Part shown: piece by piece, positions 47,245 through 59,256 of the stretch
Layout of the letters: every line of letters starts with the position of its first letter
How positions within the stretch are numbered: position 1 is the stretch's first letter
NCBI GenBank assembly: GCA_051453625.1
Contig: JBOZIK010000001.1
Coordinates: forward strand, 263,373,591-263,437,590
Length of the DNA: 64,000 nucleotides
Origin: Welwitschia mirabilis
Taxonomy: Eukaryota; Gnetophyta; Gnetopsida; Welwitschiales
Reading direction: 5' to 3'
The notes under the pieces: model-generated
Seen by the model: only the letters and a program-made list of their open reading frames with translations
Databases searched by the model: none
Told to the model about the DNA's origin: nothing
Position numbers and translations under genes: made by a program

Positions 47245-50200
47245 GCCTAAAGTTAATAATTCTTATCATGTTTTGTATTTTCTTAGTAGATCTTGATATC
47301 AACTAAGCATAATATCAATTGAGTAAATTATAATAATTTAAGAAATCATAGAAAATATTAAGTATAAAATTTAAAAGATAATATAATACAAAATGTCTCT
47401 AATTTCCACCTTTTTCTTTCCTTTATTTTTGTTAATCAACATATATGTCCTTTGTTTTAAACATTTAAATTATCTTGAGAATATAATGTTACAATATTTT
47501 CTTTTAATAGAGTTAAGCATGTTAATTCAATTAATTATGTTGTAATTAGATCATTAGAGTTACATTTTTATTGAGTGTCCATAGCCCTGAGATAGTTAAC
47601 TAAACCTAATTAAGTAATTAATGAGATTTTTATTTAGAGAAGAGATATTATTTTTACTTTTATTTCTTCCCATATTCATTTTTTATGCATAGTAGAGGGT
47701 CATGGGATAATGATCCTAATCAAGATAAATCTTTTTTTCATTAAAAGCATTAGACATAAGGAACATAATATGAAGGTAGATCCTACTTTTTGAGGCATGA
47801 TTTACTAAAATCAGAGTTCTTAACTAAAAGCGAATTTATTAATTAAATTTAAAATAGCATAACTTTTCTTAAAAACTCATAAGTACACTTAATCATAACT
47901 ATTACATAAGTGATAACAAAATCACTTGATTTTTCTTAAGAGCCATTAACCTAGGCCCATAACTATCATGAATTCATAGAGGAATGACTAGAGTAGATGG
48001 CTTATTAGCTTAGTAGGATTATTGAAAAATTAAAGGAATGTATGAAAAGGCTTAAAGAGATAAAATTTTGGATTTCCTAAGTAAAAGTATTTAAGGTGAT
48101 GATTGTATAGGTAGTAGCACTTATGAGGTTTTAGATAAGAGAGTATAGTAAATACAAATGTTTTTATTTTTTTTAAAACTAAATCTACTCTAAAATAAAA
48201 TCTATTTAAAGGAAAATTCTAATCTAAAAGGTAAAAATATTTCTTAATGATATATGTTAAAGTATTAAGAGTGTCTAAGTAATGATTAAAAGATTTAAAG
48301 CTTTCTGATACATTTTTTTTGGTGGAAGACAATTGATGTAGACTTTTATGCAATAGTTCATGAAATTAAAAATAACATTAGTATAAGAAGAAATGTTTGT
48401 GCATTTAAAATTAGAAATAGTACATTCCATAGGTTGTTTATGTCTATCCAGCAACTCTTACAAGAAAACATTTTAAAAAGAAGACAAAAATGAATTGGAA
48501 ATCACTTGATAAGGTAAATGTTCATTGAAGGAATCATGTGTGATATCTTAAAAAAGATGTTTTAATTATACAGAATATTTTACTCTATTATTATGATTTA
48601 GTTCTTACTTAATACATAAATATGAATTGATAATGATTGGTCCATGGAGTTGTTTATAAAAAGATGAGGATTTCTTATAGGATGGAATATGTATGGGCTC
48701 TTTTTTATGTTCTTTACTCATTGGGGGTTTTCTCCTTATGTGGTTGTCTAAGTAACAATGGTTATAATTTAATGTTCTCTTGATTTATGTTGCTTAATGG
48801 TTCATCCTTTGTTTTATAATTCTTTAAGGTGTATCCTTCCTCAAGCTTGCTCATCTTCTAATCATTTCTCATCCTATACCATGTCTAACCCTCTACCAAA
48901 ATATAGTTTTCTTATGGATAATTGATCATTTTTTAATACATTCTTAAACTCAAGATACTCATGGATTTTATTATTAGTTTATTCATTATTCCTAAAGAAT
49001 ATGGCTTACATATCATTGGTTTCACTATCATTAATTCTTTTAAACTTTTTAAGACACTTACATTCATTGACTATAGAAAGGTATTTATTCTATTAGTTAA
49101 AAATTCTAATTCTATAATTAGTAGTCTAGTTTATTTATTGGAAATGTTGGGTGTGGGTTTGAAAAATTCACTTAAGATTACTTAGAAAAGAGGATTGTTA
49201 TTCCAAAGTCGTTTTATTGTTATAGTTAATTTGGACTTGAGTATCTATAAGTTTCCTTATTGACTCCTTAAAAAGAGATGGATAAAGATTGTTATTGAAT
49301 GTAGAAATATGGAGGTTAAAGATTAAATGATGAGAGATAAGGAACATGAGGGATGGTGAAAAGCATAAGAACAAAGTACTCTTATGGCAAATAAGGCTTT
49401 TAAATTTAGAGTAATAAGATTGATGTATATATAAAAGGAGTTATAATCTTTTAAGATATTCTTACAAGGTTTGCCTAATATTAGAATATCTTGAGGTATA
49501 AAGTAGTTCCCATAAATAGAGTAGGGTTTAAAGGGTATTTCATATAGTCTTAAAAAGGAGTTATTTCCCAACTATATTAAGTTTTAGAAAATAGTGTATA
49601 ATTTTAATAAAAGGTTATATTTTTATAACTTTTTAAAAATTTATAGAAGTCCTAATATCAAAATTTTTTAAAAAGATAAGATAAGGGTCTATGCATAGGA
49701 TGAGAGTATTCTAAGTAGAAACATTAGTGGTACTGATAAGGCAAGTTAATAACCTTGGTTAAGATAAGAGTTACAAGTTTAAAAAAGTTATAGTAGTTTG
49801 AAATAATCTCATGAATCATATAATATATTCAAGTCATGAAAAAGAGTAATAGAAATAAAAAATGAAAATGCACTTAAAATCAATCCTAATAAATATAAAA
49901 CCACAAAATTTTTTTTAGTGTTTTAACATTTATGATAGCAAATACATTGAAATGAAAAAAACATAAAATTAAAAACTAAATTAGAAAAATACAATAAGTA
50001 AAGCAAATCATGCAAAGTAAGTTAAATTTTTAAATTTTTGTTACTTCTTGGTCGAAACCTACAAAGACACTATTATTCTTACAATACAAATTAGGTTAGA
50101 GAAAATAAAACTTAAAAAACTCAAAGTATAACTAGCTTGGATATTACTATAAATGACTAGTATGAATTAAGAAGGAAAAAAAAAAACTAAGAAAACAACA

Positions 50201-50356
50201 CACAAAAGAAAAAGGGCTAGTTTAGGCATACTAGAGTTAACTACTACTCACCATTGAAAAAATAAAAATTAACTTAAAAAAATTACAAGAATGTAAAATT
50301 TGTGCTCTTTCTAACTAGATATCGTGCCATTATCCCTATTAATAATGCCAAAATAT
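47245..50356 (-). mobile_element. Element X2: 5' interior (leader and putative gag region)
   Basis: Colinear with 3060-6259. Shared blocks include GTTAACTAAACCTA (47,597), a CATATTCATTTTTTATGCA-type block (47,671) and GATGATTGTATAGGTAGTAG (48,098). It ends in a tRNA-Asp-type PBS and an LTR to the right, so it reads on the minus strand. A degenerate coding segment around 48,200-48,700 parallels the one at 3985-4480. Two open stretches (plus 48,961-49,185, 74 codons; minus 49,323-49,571, 82 codons, with PKPCKN-like text QDILILGKPCKNIL) have no recognised domain. The minus one is in the expected sense. The left end is cut by LTR B. Confidence 0.6.
50333..50350 (-). promoter_or_regulatory. Primer binding site of X2 (tRNA-Asp type)
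   Basis: TCCCTATTAATAATGCCA matches 10 of 18 bases of TCCCCGGCAACGGCGCCA. Seven of eight differences are C-to-T or G-to-A. The spacing of three A's to the LTR equals that in E2-. Confidence 0.65.
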
Positions 50357-51709
50357 TATTTATTTTAGTACATGAACTAGATTTAAACTAGGTAATAACC
50401 TACTATTATTATTTGATAGCGATAATAAGGTTTACTAATAATAATTACACAATCTTGTTTAACTTGTAAGTTACAAAGAAAGGAAAAAAGATAAAGAAAA
50501 TGTTTGATAATTATTTTAAAACTTTGATTAGAGAAGTAAGAAAACAAGCAAGTTTTACATTTTCTCTTGACTTATCTACTTGCACTTCTTTGCTCCAATC
50601 ATTTCTTGCATCTTTCTAAAATATACTTTAAACTATTAAGTAATAACATCTTAAGTCATTATGATATAATCTCATTCACTATATGAGAACTAATAAATTC
50701 AAAAGTTACTTGGTCCTTCATAGCCTTAGAATAAGCATAACAAGAAAGGAATTAGTGTGTTCAAGATTTATCAAATTAAAAAGACATAGATAAACTAATT
50801 AAATAATTTGCTCATGAAAAAATAACTTGATAATATAGATTTACTAAGTATTAAAAGTATAAAGCTATTCATAACTCAAAAGCAAAATGAAAATTTACTT
50901 TGTATTAAATCAAAGCACATACATTACATAAATTAAAGAAGAAAGAAGCTATAAGATACTTTTTAAGCTATCATTATAACAAGATCATTTCTCAAAGAAA
51001 GTGCTCAAAAGGCCATGTCAACATGATGCTTCAAGTATTATTTTTCTTTACCGAAATGAAGGATGTTGTAATGAATAGTTGAAGATCCTTTTATAGGTAA
51101 CGATAAAGGATACAACATGGTTACAAGCTTTGGATTATAGTTTTAGATAAGTGATTAAAAAATATGACATGTAGCATTAGGTAGGATATTTATCACCTTT
51201 CATTAGTAGAGATTATTATGAGAAGAATAATATTTAGCTTCTAGATGCTAATACTTCTGTTAATCAATGTTGTTGTCATGTGTCTCCATCATCATCCTAC
51301 TTAGCATATGACCTATCACTATTGCATGTTATCATCATCACCATTATGTATTATCAACTATGCAAGTTATTTCTAATGTAACATATGAACCCATAATTTC
51401 ATTTGTCTTAATTTCACATGATAAGTTAAGAATGTAAGTTTGAAAGTATTCTAAACAGAAGGATTAACATCTTTGAGTGATCTAGATGGAAACCCTAGTG
51501 TTTTAACTATATTTTCATTATTTTATAGCATGTCCTCCAAAGTGTGATAAATATATTTAAAATGTCATGGGAAGATGATAATGCTATAATTAATATTAAA
51601 AAGCAATATAAGACATGTTTTTATGACAAATTGGTTATATTAATATCTATTATTAAAATAAATTAATTAGTTAACTTGATTAAAATGTTAATTATTACAT
51701 GTAAATACA
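50354..51709 (-). repeat. 5' LTR of element X2
   Basis: Paired with 24,958-26,277. TATAAAAG on the minus strand at 51,088-51,095 matches 25,652-25,659. The right end GTAAATACA corresponds to ATGTTAACA of the other copy. Confidence 0.75.
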
Positions 51710-51726
51710 AAAACATAGTTAACAAA

Positions 51727-52025
51727 GTTTCATCACCATTTTATTATGCATGATCACTAGTAAGAATTATAAAATTATATGGGATTTTATAACTATGAAT
51801 TATTGATGTCAAAGGGAAGGGATGAATGTGTTTTTTAAAAAAATATTAGAATATAATATTTTACTGACTAAAGAGTAGTAGTTATAAGTAAGTCAAAAAT
51901 TTTTAAAAATTAAATTCTTATCAAGATAATTTGGTTCCCTAACTTAGGTACTCCATGGGCAAAGGGTCAAAATTTACACACCTCTAGATGATGTTCCTTT
52001 CTTAAAAATAATGGTTTAAGGCTTA
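51727..52025. repeat. Module B, copy 2
   Basis: Matches 24,700-24,957 in the same orientation but lies on the other side of the X2 LTR. Beyond the shared part it continues into GGTTTAAGGCTTACTATCAG, where copy 1 is interrupted. Confidence 0.6.
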
Positions 52026-54178
52026 CTATCAGTCACACAAGGCTTTCTTTATAGTAAATACCTTCTTTTAAAATAGGTTACTCCATTTATTAAGATTACA
52101 ATATGGCTTTAGGCTTACCACTAACCTTACAATTAATCTTGTGGTCTTAGCCTCACCACTAAAATTATTATAAAGCCATTATTTTATGTTTAAAACTACT
52201 CTCGTAATAAATTGAATCTCTAGTAAGATCATACAAAATTCCTCATAGGCCATAATGGTAATATCAATTATTAATAGGACCTAATAAAACAAAGCCCTGC
52301 ATGGGTCGAGATGAAATGGTATCTAGATGTGGAACTAATACATATTCTAATGAAATTAGATTTTTCACAAATATAATAAAATAAACTTTAGAAAGAGAAA
52401 CTTAGTATAAGATATACAAGATAGCTTAAGAAATAATAAATTCTTATCTAATAAGGTGGAAATTAGAAAAAAATATTATAAATTAAGTCTATTCATCTCT
52501 CTATGATCTAGCAATGGTTGGATTCCTCTTTCAAGAGTTGATAATGCCTTTACTTATTTTTAAATCCATTCCTTAGATGATTTCATATCACTATTATAAG
52601 ATCTTTTTCTAGTATATCATTGTGTTTGATGAGTGCAATCAATCATTTATCCAAAGATGATATGTCTAATCTATTGTAAAGGTTATTGAAATGAGGAAAT
52701 ACAATATAATTTTTCTATTATTTCTTACTATGTTATTTCATATTCATTACTTATTTTAAGCTTGTGATTTATCTTAGTTAGTGATTCTTCTTTAAATGGC
52801 TTGAATAAAATTCAAAATGATTAGGATAAGCATGTAACATAACTTGGACATAACTTAAATAGTTATACTTGACACTTCTAATAGTTATCTTATTTTCTAA
52901 CATGATGCATTATAGGTGTCTCTAAAACTTTTAAACATCTTTATCTTTTATAGATATATTCTTCTAGTATAGACATCTTCTATTTATCATTATTTCTCAT
53001 ATATATGTAGATGTATTTAGTTATTATAAATATCTCCTAGTCTTATACATGTTTAAAAAATGGATAGATTTTTTTATTAGTGTTGAAACATTATGATTTC
53101 TTTAGTTCAACTAAGAAATCTTATTATTTGAATATAAATCTTCTATTAATTTATTTAGAATTAGTCCAAGAATCTCCAACCTTTATAGAAGTATTCATCA
53201 TATGTATATGTCTTTAATTTTGATACACATATTCATATGTTATGGATATCTTTCATACTTGTAGATATCTTTGCTCAACTTTGATGATCTTTACTATCAT
53301 TCTATGTATACATATGCAATTGTGTGTTTGAGATGATGGATACATCAAAACTAATTGGGTCAATAATCTTTCCCTTTTTGATGATTACTAAAACTTGGAA
53401 AATTAGCTAATATAATTCATTCTCAAACGAGATTTAGAAATACATAATACCTAATATTACACTTTAAGTCCATAAAAGTAAAATTCTATAGTAAGTAAGA
53501 TATGAGAAAATTATAATTGATAATTTTATTACATAAAAATCATTTAAAGAAAAAAATAATATTTATACATTTTTTAATTAAGAAATTTTCGTACAAAATT
53601 TATTCTAACAAAACATGAATCAAATACAATAGACTATAATGAAGTATAGAGACATAACAAAACTAGTAAAATTAATATGTAATAAAATGGAATGATTTCA
53701 TTAAAAGTCATTATCATAATAATCATGTAAAGATGTCTCTAGAATAATATTTTTGCTGCATCTTCATTTACATCCTATATCTATCTTTTTTGCATTCTTT
53801 CTCTAATAACTAAATTTGACCTCTCCCCTTTTTAGACATTACTTAAAACTAATTACTTGAAGAATCATTTGAATCTAATGATCACTATATTATTGATTAT
53901 TTTTACTATCATTAGTGTTATCATGATATCTAAAAGGAGAATTATAATTTATAGATAACTAAAACTTAGAGTATGTAACTATTTTTACTCATTTATCTTA
54001 CTTATTATTTCATCTAGGAGTACATGTGCAAAGTGATTGAAGTATGAAACGAACTAGACATTACCTCTTAAATAAAATATAATGCTCTTAGTAGTATCTA
54101 TACTAGTGGTGTAGGAATGTATGGAGGTAACTCCACTAATGGTCATTATTCTTATCTCTATACTTTTAACTCTCTAGG
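52026..54178. other. Unassigned AT-rich DNA
   Basis: Near 52,020-52,170 three similar CTTACCACTAA-type segments hint at a small degenerate repeat. Otherwise no recognisable gene, RNA or element end. Confidence 0.4.
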
Positions 54179-54631
54179 ATGAATGACTCTAAAAGATGTA
54201 GCTACATAGCTAATGGATTCATATGCCATTTCCTATATCTCCTCTTTGATGGTACATCTTTGTGTAGGTGTAGAACCCTCTCTACATTTAAATTAGACTC
54301 TATGCACTTTGGGTGCCATTCTTCCTTTGTCTCTATGCCATTGCTGTTGCTATGTTACTTATTGCACTTTGATCATACTAGTGTTCCTAACTCTTCTAAC
54401 TCTGATAGGGGTTTCTTTCCTTCACTGACTATTCCCTTTAGACATCTTTCTTTCTTTTTCTTCAGCCACATGATGTTTCTTCCATGTTATTTCATTGCTT
54501 TGGCTATATCTTTCAGGACCTTCTTTATAGATGAAGACATTTATTCTTCAACTAACTTTGAATCTTTAAGTATAGTTTTTCAGAGATTGATCCTTCATCC
54601 TTTTCTTATGGTACTCTTCATTTTTCGTTAA
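54179..54631 (+). CDS. Unassigned 150-codon ORF, coding status doubtful
   Basis: The longest gap-free ORF in the window, starting MNDSKRCSYIANGFICHFLY and ending at TAA. It is rich in Phe, Leu, Ser and Cys, with hydrophobic runs near residues 55-65 and 85-110. I recognise no domain. The opposite strand is also fairly open here and reads MKDQSLKNYT, then KEGPERYSQSNEITWKKHHV and EEKERKMSKG, which vaguely resembles a retrotransposon gag core, so the plus ORF may only be the shadow of a decayed minus-strand gag. There is no nearby promoter or splice context to settle it. Confidence 0.2.
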   Translation: MNDSKRCSYIANGFICHFLYLLFDGTSLCRCRTLSTFKLDSMHFGCHSSFVSMPLLLLCYLLHFDHTSVPNSSNSDRGFFPSLTIPFRHLSFFFFSHMMFLPCYFIALAISFRTFFIDEDIYSSTNFESLSIVFQRLILHPFLMVLFIFR

Positions 54632-56689
54632 ATTTTCATAGGTATTTCCTAGAATTGATTAAATTGTATGTAATTTTAGCATTTAAAATACGTATGATTA
54701 TAAAACATAAATAGCAAAAAAATTATGATTGATTAAACTAAAAAAATCATATCCATACAAAATGAAAAATTAAATATCTATTACAATTCTAGAAAACAAG
54801 AAATAAATAAAAAATATCTAGATGCCTATACAATTGCTATAACTTTTAGCTCTAAATATAATGTCATAGAAAATAATTTAAATTAATGTAAAATAACTTG
54901 AAATCATGTCTTTTCTTTTTAATATTTCTTCTAGTATAACATGTAAGTGATAAAAAATTCTTGTGGTAAGTTTTTAACATGATACTTTAACTTTCCTTTT
55001 AAATCTTTTGCTATTGTCATGCATGAACAATAAAAAATTCATATTTACTAAGATATTTTTAAATAATGTAAAGTATACTTAAAAATAATCTAATACTTAT
55101 ATTTTTAATAAACAATTTATAAAATCTAGAGAAATGCATAACTTTTATCACTTACTTAATGGGTATTATGTTTTACTTGTGTTTACTTTTTAAAATAATT
55201 TTCATGATGGGTATGACCATATGAAATTTTTCTATTTTTATTTTATCTTGCTATGATTGAATTTACCTATATTAGCCTATGGATCCTTAATTTGTAAAGA
55301 TGGTTATTATCAAGTTTAATAAGTTTTTGTATACTTAAATAGTTGTTGAAAATAAACATGATGAACTAGTTTTTTCAAGACAAATATTTTGAAAGATTTA
55401 GTGGCATGATATTCTTGCAAAATATTTCTACTATATTATGGTTATAGTAAATGAGGAGGAAAACTTGTAGATATGATTAACAATTATGAACATTAAAAAG
55501 ATCTCAAAGAGATAGATCCATGATACAACATTTATAGTTTAGGCATAAACGCAAGTAAGAATACTTTAGAACCTATTACAAGATCTAAATATTTAGAAGA
55601 CTTTATGTTAAAGGATGGTCATAAGAATGATTTTAAAAAACCCATAAAACCTAAAGCACAAGCTCTTATATAGGTAAACAATAGTACCAATTTAAGGTTA
55701 AAGCCATAATGCATCTAGTAAATGGTAAATTCCTTTCAACATCTTGTAGTTAAAGGAAATATAGATTTTGAGTCTCAAAAATAATTTCTAAACTGCAAGC
55801 CTCTCCATTAAACTTTGATTAAAATTTGGTAACTTTTTTCCTTATTTTTGAGGAAAAAAAATTTAATATTATTTTAATTTCCATGCAAGTGTTCAAGAGT
55901 TACTATTAAAGGGGTCTTAAATTATTAAGTTTTTAAGTTTAGTAAGATTCCTTATGATTAAGCTAGGTGGGGTTGGAGGGTTGAATATGTCAACTAGATG
56001 ACTTATTTAGCTAGGTTGGAACTTATTCCAATCACATCCCTTTATGATAGATGTGATTGTCAAAATTTCTTATTAAACTATGTTCTGGGCTTGTTATAAC
56101 CAAATATGTATGAAAAATGATCTATAAATAATTTTATAAAAAAGTGGTATGAGGTTCTTTTTACAATAGTTTTTAATATGAAAATTTCTTAGGTTAGTTC
56201 CATTTCTTAGGTGTGTGCTATTTGAAATATTTGGTATTTATTACATTTTCAAGAAGTATGTATATTACTTCAAGATACCAATTAGATAATGTCTTCTTTA
56301 GAATTGTATAGGATAATGTCATGACCACAATTCAGCACCCTCATAGAGACCAAGAAGTTTTATTAGCCTAAAACTTTATCTTAATTAGAGTTATCAAGGA
56401 AGACTTAAAAGATACCTTAACAAGTTTTTAACAAACTACCTCATCCTTTCAAGTAAGATTTATACTATAAGTTTTTAGGTGATTATAATTTTTCTTATTT
56501 AGTGAACTCTTAATAGATGATATAGAATTAAAAACATTTTCTTAGAAGAATTAATGATAAAATAATTTATTTTTATTAAAATTTGGCTTTAAAAAGTCCC
56601 TGCTTATGAGTAATTTAATAAGTGAGATTACTTAATTAAAAAATTAAATTTTGGTTAGTATTATATTTTCTTCCTAGAGCTATAATATT
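54632..56689. other. Unassigned AT-rich DNA
   Basis: No gene or element end recognised. Confidence 0.4.
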
Positions 56690-57590
56690 TTTAAGTGCAT
56701 AATCTTTTATTAACATCCAAAGTTACCCTCCTATATTACCTTTTAAAATCTAAAAACTTTAGGGAGTAATGCTAAAAGGGTTTAATGGGGTTCATGTAGA
56801 TAAATGTTTACTTATGAACACTTTCTCTTAAATGTTCTATATTTAGACTCAAGGCTTACCTTTTAATATTAGCATTTCAAAAATGAAAAAACATTGAAGA
56901 GCAGTACTAAAAGTGATTCTTGGGATTTATGTAAGAACATTTTTCCTTACTAAAATTTTCTCTTATTATAACTTTTATTAATCCCTAAAGTTTACCCCTT
57001 TATATTAGCTTTTCAAAGTATAAAAACTGTAGAGAGTAGTATTAAAAGAGATCCTTGATATAGCTTTTTAAAATTCAAGTACTTTTAAGAGAATCACTTA
57101 TTAAACCTTTCCTAATCCCAAGGTTTACCCTTGTATATTATCTTTTCAAAGTCCAAGGACATTAGTGGGTAGCAATAAAAGAGTTCTTTTGGGTATGTTC
57201 AAAAAGTTCAAGAACTTTAAATAGTACTTCAAAAACGTTTTATTATAATTCACGTGAGGACATTTTACTTATTAAAACTTTTCTTTAAAGGTTCTTCTAT
57301 TAAGTCCCAATGACTACCCTTGTATATTAGCTTTCCAAAGTTTAAGGACTTTGGAGAGCATTTCTAAAAGAATTTCTTTGGATATCTTTTCAAAGTTCAA
57401 GAGCTTTAGAGAGAATCACAAAAAGGATGTATTAGAAGTCACATGAGGAAACTTTTACTTATTAATAGATTTCCTTCAACGTTCTTTTATTAAGACCAAA
57501 GGCTACCCTTCTATATTAACTTTATAAAGTCGAGGAAATTTAGAGAATAGTGCTAAAAGAATTCCTTAGGGTTTATGTAAGCTGATCTAA
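56690..57590. repeat. Satellite-like tandem array, 133-bp and 189-bp units
   Basis: Six copies of a unit marked by a TACCCTTNTATATTAGCTTT block. The TATATTA anchors are at about 56,732, 56,865, 57,001, 57,134, 57,323 and 57,512, giving spacings of about 133, 136, 133, 189 and 189. The longer units contain an extra, internally duplicated segment of the form CAAAGTTCAAGAACTTTAGA. Confidence 0.75.
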
Positions 57591-58379
57591 ATTATAAATC
57601 AATTTTTATAAAAATAAACAAGAGCATTTTAATACTGTAAAAACAATATTTAGAAATACATATGTGACTACTTTAAGAAAAAACCATAAGATAATGTGCA
57701 TTTAACATGATACGAACCTAAATAAGAGTCTAGATTAAACTAAAAACTAAATATTACAAATTAAATTAGGCTAAACATATAATAATTTAAAGAGATAAAA
57801 TAAATCTAAGTCTACCATTTTCAATAAGAATATCTATTACAAAAAATAAACTAAAGATTACATTATACTACAAATGTCACCATTTTCATAAATTTTAAAA
57901 TCTCGTAAATAAAAATAAAATTTACTTACAACATGATATGGTATTATAAACTATAAGAGAAAAATCAAATTAGAGGAAAAAGGTTTATATATATAAACCA
58001 TATGTAAAGCTATATAGAAAGAGAGATTAAATAAAATAATAAGTTACATATCCCAAATCTAACTTCAATAGAAAACATACAAGAAATAAATTCTGACTGA
58101 TAAAATCGTGGTAAAGAAAACAATGTTTCACAACATTTACAAGGAGAGATATTAAAGCATCATTCCTAATCCATGAATACACTAACAAAGAGAGAGGAGA
58201 AAAAGTAAAAAAAACTCAAAAATACATTATCTATTTCTTTCACCCCTTTACACATTTTAGAAGTTCAAAAACTTTCAGAATGCCATGCAAAAAATCTTAC
58301 AGGTAAGAGAAGTGTTTCTTGAATAATATAATAGATAGAAGAATTTGAATACAAGGGTTTGTTAAAAGAAAAAGAGGGG
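57591..58379. other. Unassigned AT-rich DNA
   Basis: No feature recognised. Confidence 0.4.
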
Positions 58380-58830
58380 AAGAAGGTAAGTATTCAATGA
58401 AGGCCATCAAGAAATACAATTTGAAGGAGGATGAGTGAAATCTTAGGGAGGTTGGAGGAGCAGGAAAGAGGTGGAAGAGATTCAATTAGGGCCATCAAGA
58501 AATTGATTAGAGAAAAAAGGAAAGATAAGATCAAATATTTTTTAGGCAGAGGGGGTAGAAGGAATTCAATAAGAGGACTCACATCCTTAAAAATTAATGG
58601 TAAATGGATTGAGAGAAATCATAAGAAAACTCAATAAGAAAAGGGGGTCAAAAATGGTATGGGGGGATTAGAAGGGGTATTTAATTTATGATAAATGGTT
58701 TTGAGGGGAGTCATTGAGAAACTTGATTAGAGGATTAAAGACCTTAGGAGGAGGGGAGTGGATTTGAAAGGGAGGGGGGAGGGGGTCTTTGCAAACTCGA
58801 TGGGAGGTTTTAAAAAATTTTATAAGGGGA
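58380..58830 (+). repeat. Purine-rich tract with degenerate repeats and G runs
   Basis: Strong G+A bias on the plus strand. GGCCATCAAGAAAT recurs at about 58,402 and 58,491, with related GAATTCAATAAGAGG-type text after it. The end of the tract, GGGAGGGGGGAGGGGG (58,770-58,785), could form a G-quadruplex. The 68-codon ORF within it is an effect of the purine bias. Confidence 0.6.
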
Positions 58831-59179
58831 GTGAAGCAAATTTAATTAATATGAAACTCATTTTTCTAGTTATGTGTAAGGCTAAGAAAAATTTCTAGGA
58901 GATAAATCATATAGGTTATGCTTCCAACAGGGATAAAATAGATTTTTTCTATTAAATTATAATATGATAATAGTTTACAAAATTCTTTTCATAATTACAT
59001 TTTTATGGAATAAGTCATATAAGTAAAAGGACTTCAAAATTTTCCAAAAGTATAATATTTCTGTTAGCTCAAAATACAACATTAAGCATACAACATTAAG
59101 CATTACAGGGCCTTAAAAATTTATGAAAAGAATAGCAATTTTGTAAAGACATAATTTTTGCATTTAAAATTTTGTTCTA
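58831..59179. other. Unassigned DNA, presumed 5' leader of a minus-strand element
   Basis: Lies downstream (minus sense) of the PBS pair at 59.2 kb. It has a short direct repeat of ACAACATTAAGCAT at about 59,077-59,104. No gene recognised. Confidence 0.4.
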
Positions 59180-59256
59180 GCTCTAATGCCAAAATGTAAC
59201 ACATCAAATTTCTAATATTGAAAACTTCAAAACCCACTCTAACACTCTAATACCAA
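59180..59256 (-). promoter_or_regulatory. Duplicated tRNA-iMet-type primer binding site, minus strand
   Basis: GCTCTAATGCCA (59,180-59,191) and ACTCTAATACCA (59,245-59,256) are reversed PBS sequences spaced 65 bp apart, the same spacing as at 10,558/10,623. The 65-bp segment is about four-fifths identical to that of Element I and contains a second LTR-like terminus (TGTAACAC). Confidence 0.72.

Noticed and set aside
39387-47249. Target site duplication for E2-
   Set aside because: CTCCA (left) and GCCTA (right) agree at only two of five positions, so I do not claim it.
58297-58637. Overlapping ORFs on both strands in the purine-rich tract
   Set aside because: Explained by the purine bias, which avoids stops. 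Low-complexity Arg/Glu/Gly or Ser/Pro/Leu text.
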